From an uncultured Clostridia bacterium (GTDB taxonomy: Bacteria; Bacillota; Clostridia; Christensenellales; Aristaeellaceae), in the NCBI GenBank assembly GCA_934615235.1, contig CAKTTL010000047.1, positions 1-20,717 of the forward strand: 20,717 bases of DNA, written 5' to 3'. The notes beneath the pieces were generated by a model that was not told the DNA's origin, did no database searches, and saw only the letters and a program-made list of their open reading frames with translations. A program made the translations under genes and the position numbers. This document shows positions 1-7,651 of this stretch, in pieces; positions within the stretch are counted from its first letter, which is position 1, and each line of letters starts with the position of its first letter.

Positions 1-16
1 GCCGCATGGTTTTCCT

Positions 17-45
17 GTCCCGGCGCGCGGAGAGCGCGCCGGGAC
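17..45. repeat. Perfect inverted repeat (12-bp stem) downstream of the ribokinase gene
   Basis: Arms GTCCCGGCGCGC (17-28) and GCGCGCCGGGAC (34-45) are fully complementary around the 5-nt loop GGAGA. The element lies 71 nt beyond the ribokinase stop codon on the minus strand. It is the likely 3' end structure of the xylulokinase-ribokinase mRNA. Neither strand has a T-tract after the stem, so it is not a canonical intrinsic terminator. It may be an mRNA-stabilising hairpin or may need Rho. Confidence 0.6.
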
Positions 46-116
46 GGAGGGGCTTTGCGGCGGTGCGGCGAATCAGGCGATGCCGGTCTTTCTTCTGGGG
101 AATGCGGTGTTTTCTG

Positions 117-1031
117 TTATTTTCCCTGCATCAGCTTTTCTGCGGCGGCCATGGTGGGCATGGCGGCCTGTGCGCCGGCGGCGGTTGTGGAGAGCGCGCC
201 GACGGCGTTGGCCAGGCGGATGGCGTTTTCGAGCGATTCTCCGCGCGCCAGCCCAACGGCGAAACCGCCGTTGAAGGAATCGCCTGCCGCCGTGGTATCC
301 ACAGCGTTGACCTTGAAGCCGGCGTAGAGTTGGGCGCCCTCGCGCGTGACAAGCAGCACGCCCTGCGCGCCGCGCTTGTTGAGCACGGCCTTTGCGCCGA
401 GATCCAGCAGCTTGCGCGCTGCGGCGGCCGCTTCGTCGACGCCGCGCACGGGCATGCCGGTCAGCAGGGAAAGCTCCGTTTCGTTCGGGGTTACGTAATC
501 GCAAAGTGCGAGCCATTCCGGGCGGATCGGCTGCGCCGGAGCGGGATCGAGCAGCACCGTCGCGCCCGCGCTGCGCGCGATTTCCGCCGCGTGGAACGCG
601 CCCGCAAGATCCGTTTCCATCTGCAGCATGAGGAGACCGGCGCTTTCAATGGCGGCGCGATGCGCGTCAATGAGCGCGGTATCCAGCAGCCGGTTTGCGC
701 CGGGGACGCAGGCGATGCGGTTGTCTCCGTCTGCGGCGACTTCGATCAGCGCCACGCCGGTCGTCGCGCCGGGCAGAAGAGAAACGGCTGAGCGCACGCC
801 CTCTTTTTCCAGCACGGAAAGATAGCGGCGGCCGTAATCGTCGTCGCCCAGCGCGCCGATCATCGTTACGTCCGCGCCCAGGCGCGCCGCGGCGATGGCC
901 TGATTGCCGCCCTTGCCGCCGGTAAAGGTGGCGAAGCTGGTGCCTTCGATCGTTTCGCCCGGGGCGTGGAAACGCGGAACGCAAACCGTCAGATCGATAT
1001 TGAGACTGCCGACGACGCAAATTTTCTTCAT
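117..1031 (-). CDS. rbsK: Ribokinase (PfkB family sugar kinase)
   Basis: Predicted to phosphorylate ribose, or a related sugar, with ATP in the cytoplasm. The 304-aa length is normal for ribokinase. The N-terminus (CVVGSLNIDL) is the usual first beta strand. The substrate motif GGKGGNQA starts at about residue 38. The C-terminal PfkB signature DTTAAGDSFNGG has D251 as the likely catalytic base, and the AAGD form is also found in E. coli RbsK. The gene starts 14 nt after the xylulokinase stop codon and shares its strand, so the two are very probably one operon for pentose salvage. Ribokinase is the best call, but PfkB paralogues acting on deoxyribose or other sugars cannot be excluded from sequence alone. 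Confidence 0.9.
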   Translation of the reverse strand: MKKICVVGSLNIDLTVCVPRFHAPGETIEGTSFATFTGGKGGNQAIAAARLGADVTMIGALGDDDYGRRYLSVLEKEGVRSAVSLLPGATTGVALIEVAADGDNRIACVPGANRLLDTALIDAHRAAIESAGLLMLQMETDLAGAFHAAEIARSAGATVLLDPAPAQPIRPEWLALCDYVTPNETELSLLTGMPVRGVDEAAAAARKLLDLGAKAVLNKRGAQGVLLVTREGAQLYAGFKVNAVDTTAAGDSFNGGFAVGLARGESLENAIRLANAVGALSTTAAGAQAAMPTMAAAEKLMQGK

Positions 1032-1045
1032 TCTGTTTTCCTCCG

Positions 1046-2542
1046 TTATAACCCGGAAAGGGTTTTGAAATCGCCCTGCAGGTGCGGGTAGAGCGCGCGG
1101 AAAAGCGCGTAGTATCTGTCATATTCCGCGCTGCGCGCGGTATTGGGAACGTCCGCGCTGCCCGGACGGCATACGAGCGCGCGCACATCGCGTACCGAAC
1201 CGAAAACGCCTGCGCCGACGCCCGCCAGCACGCACGCGCCCAGCGCGCCGCTGTCCGCGTTTTCAAGGCGGCGCATGGGAAGGCCGAGCACATCGGCGAG
1301 CATCTGCCGCCAGACGGCGCTTTTGGCGCCGCCGCCGCAAAGCAGCATCTCCTCCGGCGCAATCCCCATTTCGTTGAGCACGCCGAGACAGTCGCGGATG
1401 CCGTAGCTTACGCCTTCCATGACGGCGCGCGCCATATCGCCGCGCGTGTGGATGCTCGAAAGGCCGAAGAACACGCCGCGCGCGTCCGGGTTCATATGCG
1501 GCGAACGGTCGCCCATGAGATAGGGGAGATAGATCAGCCGACGCGCGCCCACCGGGAGAGACGCGATGTCGCGGTTGATCTGCTCGTATTCCCGGTCATC
1601 GGGATAGAGCGTGTCGCGCATCCATTGCATGGAAAGCCCTGCGCTCTGTTCGGAGGCGACGACGAGCCATTCGCCCGGCACCGCGCCGCAGAACGTATGC
1701 ACGCGGCCCGCGCCGTCCACGCGCAGCTTTGCGGCGTGCGCGCTGATGACTCCGCTTGTGCCCAGCGAGAGGAAGGCGTGGCAGTCGTCCACCACGCCGG
1801 AGCCGACGGCGGCCGCCGCGTTATCGCCCGCGCCCGCGACGACGGGCGTGCCCGCGCGCAGACCGGTTTGCTCTGCCGCGCGGCGCGTGACGCGCCCGGT
1901 GATTTCGGGCGATTCGTAAACCGCGGGCAGAATCGCGTCGTCCAGCCCGAGCGCCGCGGTGATCTCACGCGACCAGCGGCGATGCGGCGTATCCAGCAGC
2001 TGCATGCCGGATGCGTCGCTCATATCTGTGGCGTATTCGCCGGTGAGACGGAGCCGGATATAATCCTTTGGCGGCAGGATGTGGCGGCAGGCGGCGAAAA
2101 CCTCGGGCTGGTTGTTTTTGACCCAGAGCAGCTTGGCCAGGCTGAAGCCGGTCAGCGCCGGGTTGCAGGTGATGGCGAAAAGCCTTTCCGCGCCCAGGCG
2201 CGCGTTGATCTCCCCGCATTCCGCCGCGCCGCGCTGATCGCACCAGAGAATGGCGGGGCGAAGCGGCCGGCCGTCTTTGTCCAGCAGCGCGACGCCGTTC
2301 ATCTGGCCGCTCAGGCCGACGGCGGCGATGGATTCCGGCTGTACGCCGCTTTGGGCGATTGTTTCGCGGATGCAGGCGAAGGCCGCCTGCGACCAGTCGT
2401 CCGGGTTCTGTTCCGCCCAGCCGTTCTGCGGCGAGAAAAGCGGATAGGAACGGCCGGCGCTGCAGATCGGACGCAGCTGATCGTTGTAGAGAACGACTTT
2501 TACCGCGCTCGTGCCCAGATCGATTCCGAGTAAATGAGCCAT
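1046..2542 (-). CDS. xylB: Xylulokinase (FGGY family carbohydrate kinase)
   Basis: Predicted to phosphorylate D-xylulose to xylulose 5-phosphate for entry into the pentose phosphate pathway. The 498-aa length fits XylB. The ATPase-fold N-terminus LGIDLGTSAVKV is intact. The segment TDMSDASGMQLLDT is typical of xylulokinases, and AGAGDNAAAAVG carries the putative catalytic Asp. The substrate loop reads SGQMNG near residues 78-83, where E. coli XylB has GQMHG. The ATG at 2542 was preferred over an in-frame ATG 51 nt upstream because GGAGGG lies just before it and the protein then begins at the conserved MAHLLGIDLGT. The ribokinase gene follows 14 nt downstream. A ribulokinase-like or other FGGY specificity is a less likely alternative. 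Confidence 0.9.
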   Translation of the reverse strand: MAHLLGIDLGTSAVKVVLYNDQLRPICSAGRSYPLFSPQNGWAEQNPDDWSQAAFACIRETIAQSGVQPESIAAVGLSGQMNGVALLDKDGRPLRPAILWCDQRGAAECGEINARLGAERLFAITCNPALTGFSLAKLLWVKNNQPEVFAACRHILPPKDYIRLRLTGEYATDMSDASGMQLLDTPHRRWSREITAALGLDDAILPAVYESPEITGRVTRRAAEQTGLRAGTPVVAGAGDNAAAAVGSGVVDDCHAFLSLGTSGVISAHAAKLRVDGAGRVHTFCGAVPGEWLVVASEQSAGLSMQWMRDTLYPDDREYEQINRDIASLPVGARRLIYLPYLMGDRSPHMNPDARGVFFGLSSIHTRGDMARAVMEGVSYGIRDCLGVLNEMGIAPEEMLLCGGGAKSAVWRQMLADVLGLPMRRLENADSGALGACVLAGVGAGVFGSVRDVRALVCRPGSADVPNTARSAEYDRYYALFRALYPHLQGDFKTLSGL

Positions 2543-2597
2543 GGGAAACCCTCCGTGAAAAATATCTGTGCGGGAAAGTGGATATCGCGTCAAATTG

Positions 2598-2606
2598 TGT
2601 TATAAT
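2598..2606 (+). promoter_or_regulatory. Extended -10 promoter for uvrC
   Basis: A perfect TATAAT (2601-2606) is preceded by TGT, giving the extended -10 form TGnTATAAT. No good -35 hexamer lies 16-18 nt upstream, as is common for extended -10 promoters. The predicted start is near 2613, about 75 nt before uvrC. It sits back to back with the xylB promoter. Confidence 0.6.
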
Positions 2607-2607
2607 C

Positions 2608-2636
2608 ATTTTAAGCGAAAAAGCGGCTTTCTTCAA
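2608..2636 (-). promoter_or_regulatory. Promoter for the xylB-rbsK operon
   Basis: Read on the minus strand, TTGAAG (2636-2631) is followed by a 17-nt spacer and TAAAAT (2613-2608), which matches five of six -10 positions. Transcription would start near 2601, about 60 nt before the xylB ATG. The -10 element is one base away from the uvrC -10 element on the other strand, so the two promoters should compete or share regulation. Confidence 0.6.
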
Positions 2637-2688
2637 GCGCGGCGCAAAAAAAGCGCGGCGGAGCCGCCATAAATAAAGGAGAAACCGC

Positions 2689-4530
2689 ATGAACGACACG
2701 CTGCGCCTGAAAATTGCCATGCTGCCTGACAGCCCCGGCTGCTATCTGATGAAGCACGGGGGCGAGATTATTTATGTCGGCAAAGCGAAAAATCTTAAAA
2801 ACCGCGTGCGCAGCTATTTCATGCAGAAGGAGCATACGCCCAAGGTTGAGGCGATGATCGCGAAAATCGAGGATTTCGATATTATTCTGTGCGAGACGAA
2901 CCTCGAAGCGCTGATGCTCGAATGCAATCTTATCAAGCTCCACAAGCCGTATTACAACATTCTCCTCAAGGATGATAAGCATTATCCCTATATCCGCATC
3001 GACGAGCGGGAGCCGTATCCGCGCGCGCAGATGGTGCACCACATGGTCAGGGACGGCGCGAAATATTTCGGGCCGTATATTGGCGGGGGAGCTGTGCGCG
3101 AGGTGATGGAAGTGCTGCGGCAAACGTTTCCGCTGCGGACGTGCAGTCAGGCGCCTGATCCGGATAAGCCGCGCCGCCCGTGCGTGCATTACGAGATCGG
3201 CCAGTGCTGCGCGCCCTGCGCGGGAAAGATTACGCCCGAGGCGTATGCGGAAATTGTCCGGCAGGTGATCGGGTTCCTCAACGGTAAATCCGACGAAGTG
3301 CTCAAAGATTTGAAGCGGCAGATGGCGGAAGCCTCGCGGCAGCTGCAGTTTGAAAAGGCGGCGCTTCTGCGCGATCGCATCCGCGATGTGGAAGGGCTGC
3401 TCGAGCGGCAGCTGGCGCAATCGACCGCCGGGGGAGAGCGCGATGTGATCGCCGTCTGGTCGGACGGGCTGGACGCGATGTGCGAAGTGCTGCATATCCG
3501 CGGCGGCAAGATGATCGGCGGGGACAACTTCGCCCTTGAGCGCGCGGGCGATGAAGAAGCGGCGACGGTGATCGGCGATTTTCTGCTGCAATACTATGAG
3601 GACGGCCGCATGCTTCCGCGCGAGGTGCTCTGTCAGGCGCTGCCGGCGGATGAGACGGAGGAGCTGGCCGGCGCGCTGGCCGAGCGGCGCGGCGGACCGG
3701 TGCGGCTGCTCGTGCCGCAGCGCGGCGAAAAGCGCGCGCTGGTGCTGATGGCCGAAAAGAACGCGCGCGACGCGCTGGAGAAGCGTAACGCCCGCGCGAA
3801 GGCGAGCTACGAGCGCACCATTGGCGCGGCGAAAGCGCTGGCCGAGGCGATTGGCATGACGACCGTGCCGCGGAGAATTGAGGGCTACGACAACAGCAAC
3901 ATTCAGGGGGCGCAGCCGGTTGCGTCGATGGTCGTTTTCATCGACGGCAAGCCCGCGCGCAAGGAATACCGGCATTTCAAAATCAAGACCGTCGTCGGTG
4001 CGAACGACTTTGCGACGATGGAGGAAGTGCTCGGACGGCGTTTCCGCCGCGGTCTGGCGGAGCACGAAGAGAACCCGGATTCCGGCTTCGGCGATCTGCC
4101 CGATCTGATCCTGATCGACGGCGGCCCGGAGCAGCTCCTTTTCGCGCGGCGCGCGATGCTGGCAGCCGGAGCGAATATCCCGATGTTCGGCCTGGCGAAA
4201 AAGCTGGAGGAGGTTTGGCTTCCGGGCGCGGACGCGCCGATTATGCTGGACCGTCACTCGCCCGCGCTGTATCTGATTCAGTCCGTGCGCGACGAGGCGC
4301 ACCGTTTTGCGATCACGTTCCACCGGCACCTGCGCTCCAAGCAGACGATTCGTTCGCAGCTGGAGGAAATCCCGGGCGTCGGGCCGAAGCGCAGAACGGC
4401 GCTTTTCAAGGCTTTCGGTTCGCTCGAAGCGGTGAAAAAGGCGAGCGTTGAAGAGCTGGCTGCCGTGGACGGCATGAACCATACGGCGGCGCAGGCGATT
4501 TACGAATGGGCGCGCGCACAGAAAAAATAA
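2689..4530 (+). CDS. uvrC: Excinuclease ABC subunit C (UvrC)
   Basis: Nucleotide excision repair nuclease that makes both incisions around a lesion held by UvrB. The 613-aa length is normal. Domains in order are: an N-terminal GIY-YIG nuclease (PGCYLMK..., IIYVGKAKNLKNRV); a cysteine set C152, C165, C173/C174 and C177, matching the known UvrC iron-sulfur ligand pattern; a UVR domain for UvrB contact around residues 203-238 (LQFEKAALLRDRI); the RNase H-like C-terminal nuclease (IEGYDNSNIQG, DLILIDGGPEQL); and a C-terminal helix-hairpin-helix pair (IPGVGPKRRTALFKAFGS). AAGGAG lies a few bases before the ATG. It is transcribed alone, divergent from xylB and convergent with mntP. All key motifs are intact. 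Confidence 0.97.
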   Translation: MNDTLRLKIAMLPDSPGCYLMKHGGEIIYVGKAKNLKNRVRSYFMQKEHTPKVEAMIAKIEDFDIILCETNLEALMLECNLIKLHKPYYNILLKDDKHYPYIRIDEREPYPRAQMVHHMVRDGAKYFGPYIGGGAVREVMEVLRQTFPLRTCSQAPDPDKPRRPCVHYEIGQCCAPCAGKITPEAYAEIVRQVIGFLNGKSDEVLKDLKRQMAEASRQLQFEKAALLRDRIRDVEGLLERQLAQSTAGGERDVIAVWSDGLDAMCEVLHIRGGKMIGGDNFALERAGDEEAATVIGDFLLQYYEDGRMLPREVLCQALPADETEELAGALAERRGGPVRLLVPQRGEKRALVLMAEKNARDALEKRNARAKASYERTIGAAKALAEAIGMTTVPRRIEGYDNSNIQGAQPVASMVVFIDGKPARKEYRHFKIKTVVGANDFATMEEVLGRRFRRGLAEHEENPDSGFGDLPDLILIDGGPEQLLFARRAMLAAGANIPMFGLAKKLEEVWLPGADAPIMLDRHSPALYLIQSVRDEAHRFAITFHRHLRSKQTIRSQLEEIPGVGPKRRTALFKAFGSLEAVKKASVEELAAVDGMNHTAAQAIYEWARAQKK

Positions 4531-4568
4531 AAAACGCCGCGGAGCGAATGGAAAACCGCTCCGCGGCG
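4522..4568 (-). terminator. Intrinsic terminator of mntP
   Basis: A perfect 12-bp stem (CGCCGCGGAGCG, 4535-4546, and its complement at 4557-4568) has a 10-nt loop. On the minus strand it is followed by a T-rich run (TTTTTTTATTTTTT, 4534-4521). That run is the complement of the A-rich last codons of uvrC, so the terminator overlaps the uvrC 3' end. On the plus strand only AAATTG follows, so it should act weakly, if at all, for uvrC. Confidence 0.85.
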
Positions 4569-4582
4569 AAATTGTATCCGGC

Positions 4583-5146
4583 TTACAGCACGCCCAGGTG
4601 CTCCAGAAGAATCTTCACGCCCAGCAGGCAGAGAATCACGCCGCCGGCGATCTCGGCGCGTTTTTTATAGCGCAGGCCGAATACGCTGCCGACCTTTACG
4701 CCGATTGCGCTGATGAGAAACGTCGTCGCGCCGATGGTCAGCGCTGCGGGTACGATGTTGACCTGCAGAAAAGCGAACGTGATGCCTACGGCCAGCGCGT
4801 CGATGCTGGTGGCGACGGCCATGAGAAACATTGTTTTGAAGGAAAGAGAAGCGTCGGCTTCGCCTTCCTCGTCTTTGGAGAGCGCCTCGCGGATCATATT
4901 CGCGCCGATGAGCAGCAGCAGAACAAAAGCGATCCAGTGATCGACGGCGGTGATGGATTTTTCAAACCGCGTGCCGAGCAGGTAGCCGACGGTTGGCATC
5001 AGCGCCTGAAAGCCGCCGAACCACGCGCCGACGACGCACATATGCTTCGCCTTCACCTTGCCTACGGCAAGCCCCTTGCAGATGGAAACGGCGAAAGCGT
5101 CCATGGAAAGACCGACGGCCAGCAAAAGCAGCGAGAGAAGATCCAT
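4583..5146 (-). CDS. mntP: MntP family manganese efflux pump
   Basis: Predicted inner-membrane exporter of Mn(II), formerly DUF204/YebN. The 187-aa length and about six hydrophobic segments match the family. The duplicated Asp-containing motifs are present: LSMDAFAVSICKGLA near the N-terminus and ATSIDALAVGITFA in the second half. These acidic membrane residues are important for Mn transport in characterised MntP proteins. GGTGA lies just before the ATG. The gene is monocistronic, with its own promoter (5200-5228) and terminator (4522-4568). Its short leader shows no recognisable yybP-ykoY manganese riboswitch, which precedes many mntP genes. Confidence 0.92.
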   Translation of the reverse strand: MDLLSLLLLAVGLSMDAFAVSICKGLAVGKVKAKHMCVVGAWFGGFQALMPTVGYLLGTRFEKSITAVDHWIAFVLLLLIGANMIREALSKDEEGEADASLSFKTMFLMAVATSIDALAVGITFAFLQVNIVPAALTIGATTFLISAIGVKVGSVFGLRYKKRAEIAGGVILCLLGVKILLEHLGVL

Positions 5147-5199
5147 AACCGGTCACCATCCAAAAAGTTAGTCATGCGAAAGAAAGGAACGTCCCCGCC

Positions 5200-5228
5200 A
5201 CCTTATCACGACGAAGCGGGATTGTCAA
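5200..5228 (-). promoter_or_regulatory. Promoter of mntP
   Basis: On the minus strand a consensus TTGACA (5228-5223) is followed by a 17-nt spacer and TAAGGT (5205-5200). The predicted start near 5193 leaves a leader of about 47 nt before the mntP ATG. Confidence 0.65.
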
Positions 5229-5422
5229 CGGAAAAATGCCTTTCCTGCGGCGCGGCAGCGTTTACGGCGATTCCGCGGCTTTTTTCACATGCGCCCAGCG
5301 CGCCTGCGAAATCCGCGTCCGACGCGAACGACGCGGTATCGCCCTGGAAAGCGCAAGAGAAACGCGACCTGAAAACGATGTATTGAAAAGTCATAATAAA
5401 AAGAAATAATTGGTATATAGGG
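5229..5422. other. Intergenic region between mntP and the Opp-type operon, no gene seen
   Basis: No convincing coding frame with a ribosome binding site was found on either strand. The last 50 bases (about 5375-5422) are strikingly A+T-rich compared with the surroundings and lie directly upstream of the -35 element at 5423, so they may act as an UP element. A half-conserved cre-like string at 5370-5383 was judged too weak to call. Confidence 0.5.
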
Positions 5423-5451
5423 TAGACAAATGGAATCGGTCGTGATAGAAT
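5423..5451 (+). promoter_or_regulatory. Promoter of the Opp-type ABC and beta-glucosidase operon
   Basis: TAGACA (5423-5428, five of six matches to TTGACA), a 17-nt spacer and TAGAAT (5446-5451, five of six) form a strong sigma-A-type promoter with A+T-rich DNA upstream. The predicted start near 5458 is about 320 nt before the first start codon. Confidence 0.7.
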
Positions 5452-5457
5452 AACGGT

Positions 5458-5779
5458 AACAGAAAAAAACGCCTGCCGGGCGCGCTGTAAAAAAAGAGGG
5501 CTTTCGCGGCGCTCTGTCGCGTACGCGTTCCGGCGCGGAATTCCCGCGTCGCGATTCGCCCCGTTTCAGGATTCGTTCGCCGTCCGAACGTCCGCCGATA
5601 TGCGTTTTGCAGCATGTTGTCATAACGCCCGCGAGCAAAGGGAAAAAAGGCGCGAGCGCCGTTTTATTCACAGACAGACCTTGATCTGAAAAAAGCCGTC
5701 AGGGAACGGGATTTTTCCCGGCTTCGATACAAGCGGGCCGAGAAAATAAATAAAAAATGGAAAGGGAAGGTAATCGCTC
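5458..5779 (+). other. Long structured 5' leader of the Opp-type operon
   Basis: This untranslated leader of about 320 nt contains several short perfect hairpins. They include CGTTCG/CGAACG (5574-5579 with 5585-5590) and GGCG/CGCC followed by a T-run (5649-5665). Two mutually exclusive pairings occur around 5693-5724: AAGCCG with CGGCTT, or CGGGA with TCCCG. The 3' end is A-rich and carries GGGAAGG, the ribosome binding site of the binding protein. The structure suggests a possible attenuator or regulatory RNA, but no known riboswitch class was recognised. Confidence 0.4.
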
Positions 5780-7576
5780 ATGAAGAAACTCGCTTCTTTC
5801 CTCCTCACGCTGGTCATGATTATGACCATGGGTCTGTGCGCAAGCGCGGAAACCGTAGTGGAACTGCCTCGCAACGAAACCCTGTACTTCGCCGGACAGC
5901 AGTGGGGCACGGTGATCAGCTGGAACGTTATCGGCACCAACCAGAACAACGCCATGGCGATCGCCGGCAACGCCGGCGGCTATCGCACGCTGATGTTCGA
6001 GACGCTGTACATGTTCGATTTTATGGACGGTTCGCTCCGGCCGCTGCTTGCCGACGGCGACTACGCCTGGAACGAGACGATGACCGAGCTGACCGTGAAG
6101 ATCAAGGACGCCGCGAAATGGTCCGACGGCGCGCCCCTCACCGCTGAAGACGTGAAGGCGACGCTGGAAATCGGCGTTCAGATCGGCAACACCACCGGCA
6201 GCGACTACGGCGCCTACATCAGCGCCATCGAGCCCGTCGACGAGAAGACGCTCGTCATCAAGGCCGCGCTGCGGGAAGACGGCATGGCTGTGAACCCCCT
6301 GCGGGTGCTGGACTTCCTCACCGGCGCGCCCATCGCGCAGAAGGCGTGGATTGACGCCGTCGTCGCGCGCAACAACGGCGACGCGGTCGCCATCCTCAAC
6401 GACGCCGGCGAAGACGTCGTATGGTCCGGCCCGTATACGAAGCTGTACGCGGACGATCAGAAGGTTGTTCTCGTGCGCGACGATAACTACTGGGGCCAGG
6501 ACGCCTCCATGTGGGGCAGGCTGCCTGTGCCCAAGTACATTGGCCACGCCATCTACGCCGACAACCCCGCGGGCGAAAACGCGCTGAAAAACGGCGAGGT
6601 GGACGTCTGCCAGCTGTTCATCGGCAACGTGCAGAAGCTGTGGGAGGACGAAGGCCTGCCGATTTCCACCTATTATGAAGAGCCGCCTTACGGCGTGTGC
6701 CTGACCATGCCCACCGCGTGGTATAACATGAACATCCCGGTGCTGGCTGAAAACGCCGCGCTGCGCAAGGCCATCGCCATCGCCGTCGATTACGATTCCA
6801 TCAACGCCAACGCGATGACGTATCAGAGTCCGTCCTTCTCCGTCGTGCCGCGCTCCCTGATGAACCCGACCGACGGCGAACAGGCGCTGTACGACCATGC
6901 GGCCGTGGCGGATCTGCAGTGGGTCGGCAACGACATCGAAGGTGCGAAGAAGCTGCTGGACGAAGCGGGCCTCGTCGATACCGACGGCGACGGCTGGCGC
7001 GAGTGGAACGGCGAGAAGATCACGCTGAACGCCTGCTGCCCCAACGGCTGGACCGACTGGCAGGCCTCGATGGAAATCGTCGCCGCCGCCGGCGATAAGA
7101 TCGGCGTCGACATCACCACGCTCTATCCGGAATGGAGCATCTACCAGACCGTGTACACCAACCCCAATCAGAGCGAATACGCCATTTTCATGCAGTCCCC
7201 GGGCGCCGCTTCTCCGTCCAACCCCTGGCAGCGCGTCAACCAGCTCATGGGCTCGGAGTATGTGGGGATTGAAAACAACTGGAGCGGCAACTTCGGCCAG
7301 TATCTGAACAAAGAAGCGAACGATCTTATCGTGAAGATCCCGCAGACCACGGATATGGAAGAGCTGAAGTCCCTCTACACCGAACTGACGAAAATCTACC
7401 TGACCGAGGTGCCTTCCTTCTCCCTGATGTATCGTCCCGCCGTGTTCTACTCCGTAAACGAGAGCGTCTGGACGAATTACCCGTCCGCGGAAGACGGCCG
7501 CAACATCCCGCCGGCAGACTGCACCGACGGTTACGGCATCGCCGCGCTGTACGAGCTGGAGCTTGTCAATCCGTAA
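5780..7576 (+). CDS. Opp/Dpp-type ABC transporter substrate-binding protein (SBP family 5)
   Basis: Extracytoplasmic solute receptor of the oligopeptide/nickel-type cluster, 598 aa, within the normal length range. A Sec signal peptide has a KK n-region, a hydrophobic core to about residue 19 and an ASA|E cleavage site after residue 23. Cys20 is preceded by M-G-L, which does not fit a lipobox, so the protein looks non-lipidated. The remaining sequence (for example WSDGAPLTAEDVKATLE and LRKAIAIAVDYDSINANAM) is typical of SBP_bac_5 proteins. It is the first gene of an operon ending in a GH3 beta-glucosidase, which favours a beta-linked oligosaccharide ligand; several Opp-type receptors in Thermotoga bind such sugars. 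A peptide ligand remains possible. The hairpin right after the stop probably raises its expression over the downstream genes. Confidence 0.88.
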   Translation: MKKLASFLLTLVMIMTMGLCASAETVVELPRNETLYFAGQQWGTVISWNVIGTNQNNAMAIAGNAGGYRTLMFETLYMFDFMDGSLRPLLADGDYAWNETMTELTVKIKDAAKWSDGAPLTAEDVKATLEIGVQIGNTTGSDYGAYISAIEPVDEKTLVIKAALREDGMAVNPLRVLDFLTGAPIAQKAWIDAVVARNNGDAVAILNDAGEDVVWSGPYTKLYADDQKVVLVRDDNYWGQDASMWGRLPVPKYIGHAIYADNPAGENALKNGEVDVCQLFIGNVQKLWEDEGLPISTYYEEPPYGVCLTMPTAWYNMNIPVLAENAALRKAIAIAVDYDSINANAMTYQSPSFSVVPRSLMNPTDGEQALYDHAAVADLQWVGNDIEGAKKLLDEAGLVDTDGDGWREWNGEKITLNACCPNGWTDWQASMEIVAAAGDKIGVDITTLYPEWSIYQTVYTNPNQSEYAIFMQSPGAASPSNPWQRVNQLMGSEYVGIENNWSGNFGQYLNKEANDLIVKIPQTTDMEELKSLYTELTKIYLTEVPSFSLMYRPAVFYSVNESVWTNYPSAEDGRNIPPADCTDGYGIAALYELELVNP

Positions 7577-7589
7577 GCGAATGAATCAG

Positions 7590-7627
7590 AGGCGGCCATG
7601 CTTTTCCCCGTGGAAGCATGGCCGCTT
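7590..7627 (+). terminator. Intercistronic hairpin after the binding-protein gene (partial terminator or mRNA stabiliser)
   Basis: A 12-bp perfect stem (GCGGCCATGCTT, 7592-7603, with its complement at 7614-7625) extends to 14 bp with a G-U and an A-U pair and has a 10-nt loop. It is followed only by TTCCTTC, not a full T-run. It lies 15 nt after the binding-protein stop codon and before the first permease. Such hairpins commonly protect binding-protein mRNA and allow partial read-through. Confidence 0.75.
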
Positions 7628-7651
7628 CCTTCATAAAGGAGATGGGGAAGA

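Noticed and set aside
1082..2533. Plus-strand open frame opposite xylB
   Set aside because: It is antisense to a clear xylulokinase, has Arg/Ala-rich composition and no ribosome binding site or family match.
2611..4482. Long minus-strand open frame opposite uvrC (about 620 codons)
   Set aside because: It is a shadow of the G+C-rich uvrC gene. It is Arg/His/Leu-rich, resembles no protein family and covers an intact, well-conserved gene.
5370..5383. cre-like sequence (TGAAAACGATGTAT) upstream of the Opp operon promoter
   Set aside because: The last two bases of the CcpA consensus do not match and the second half-site is poor, so the evidence for catabolite control is too weak.
5649..5665. GGCG/CGCC hairpin with TTTT as a terminator before the Opp-type binding protein
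   Set aside because: The stem is only four or five base pairs and the T-run is short. It is kept only as part of the structured leader.
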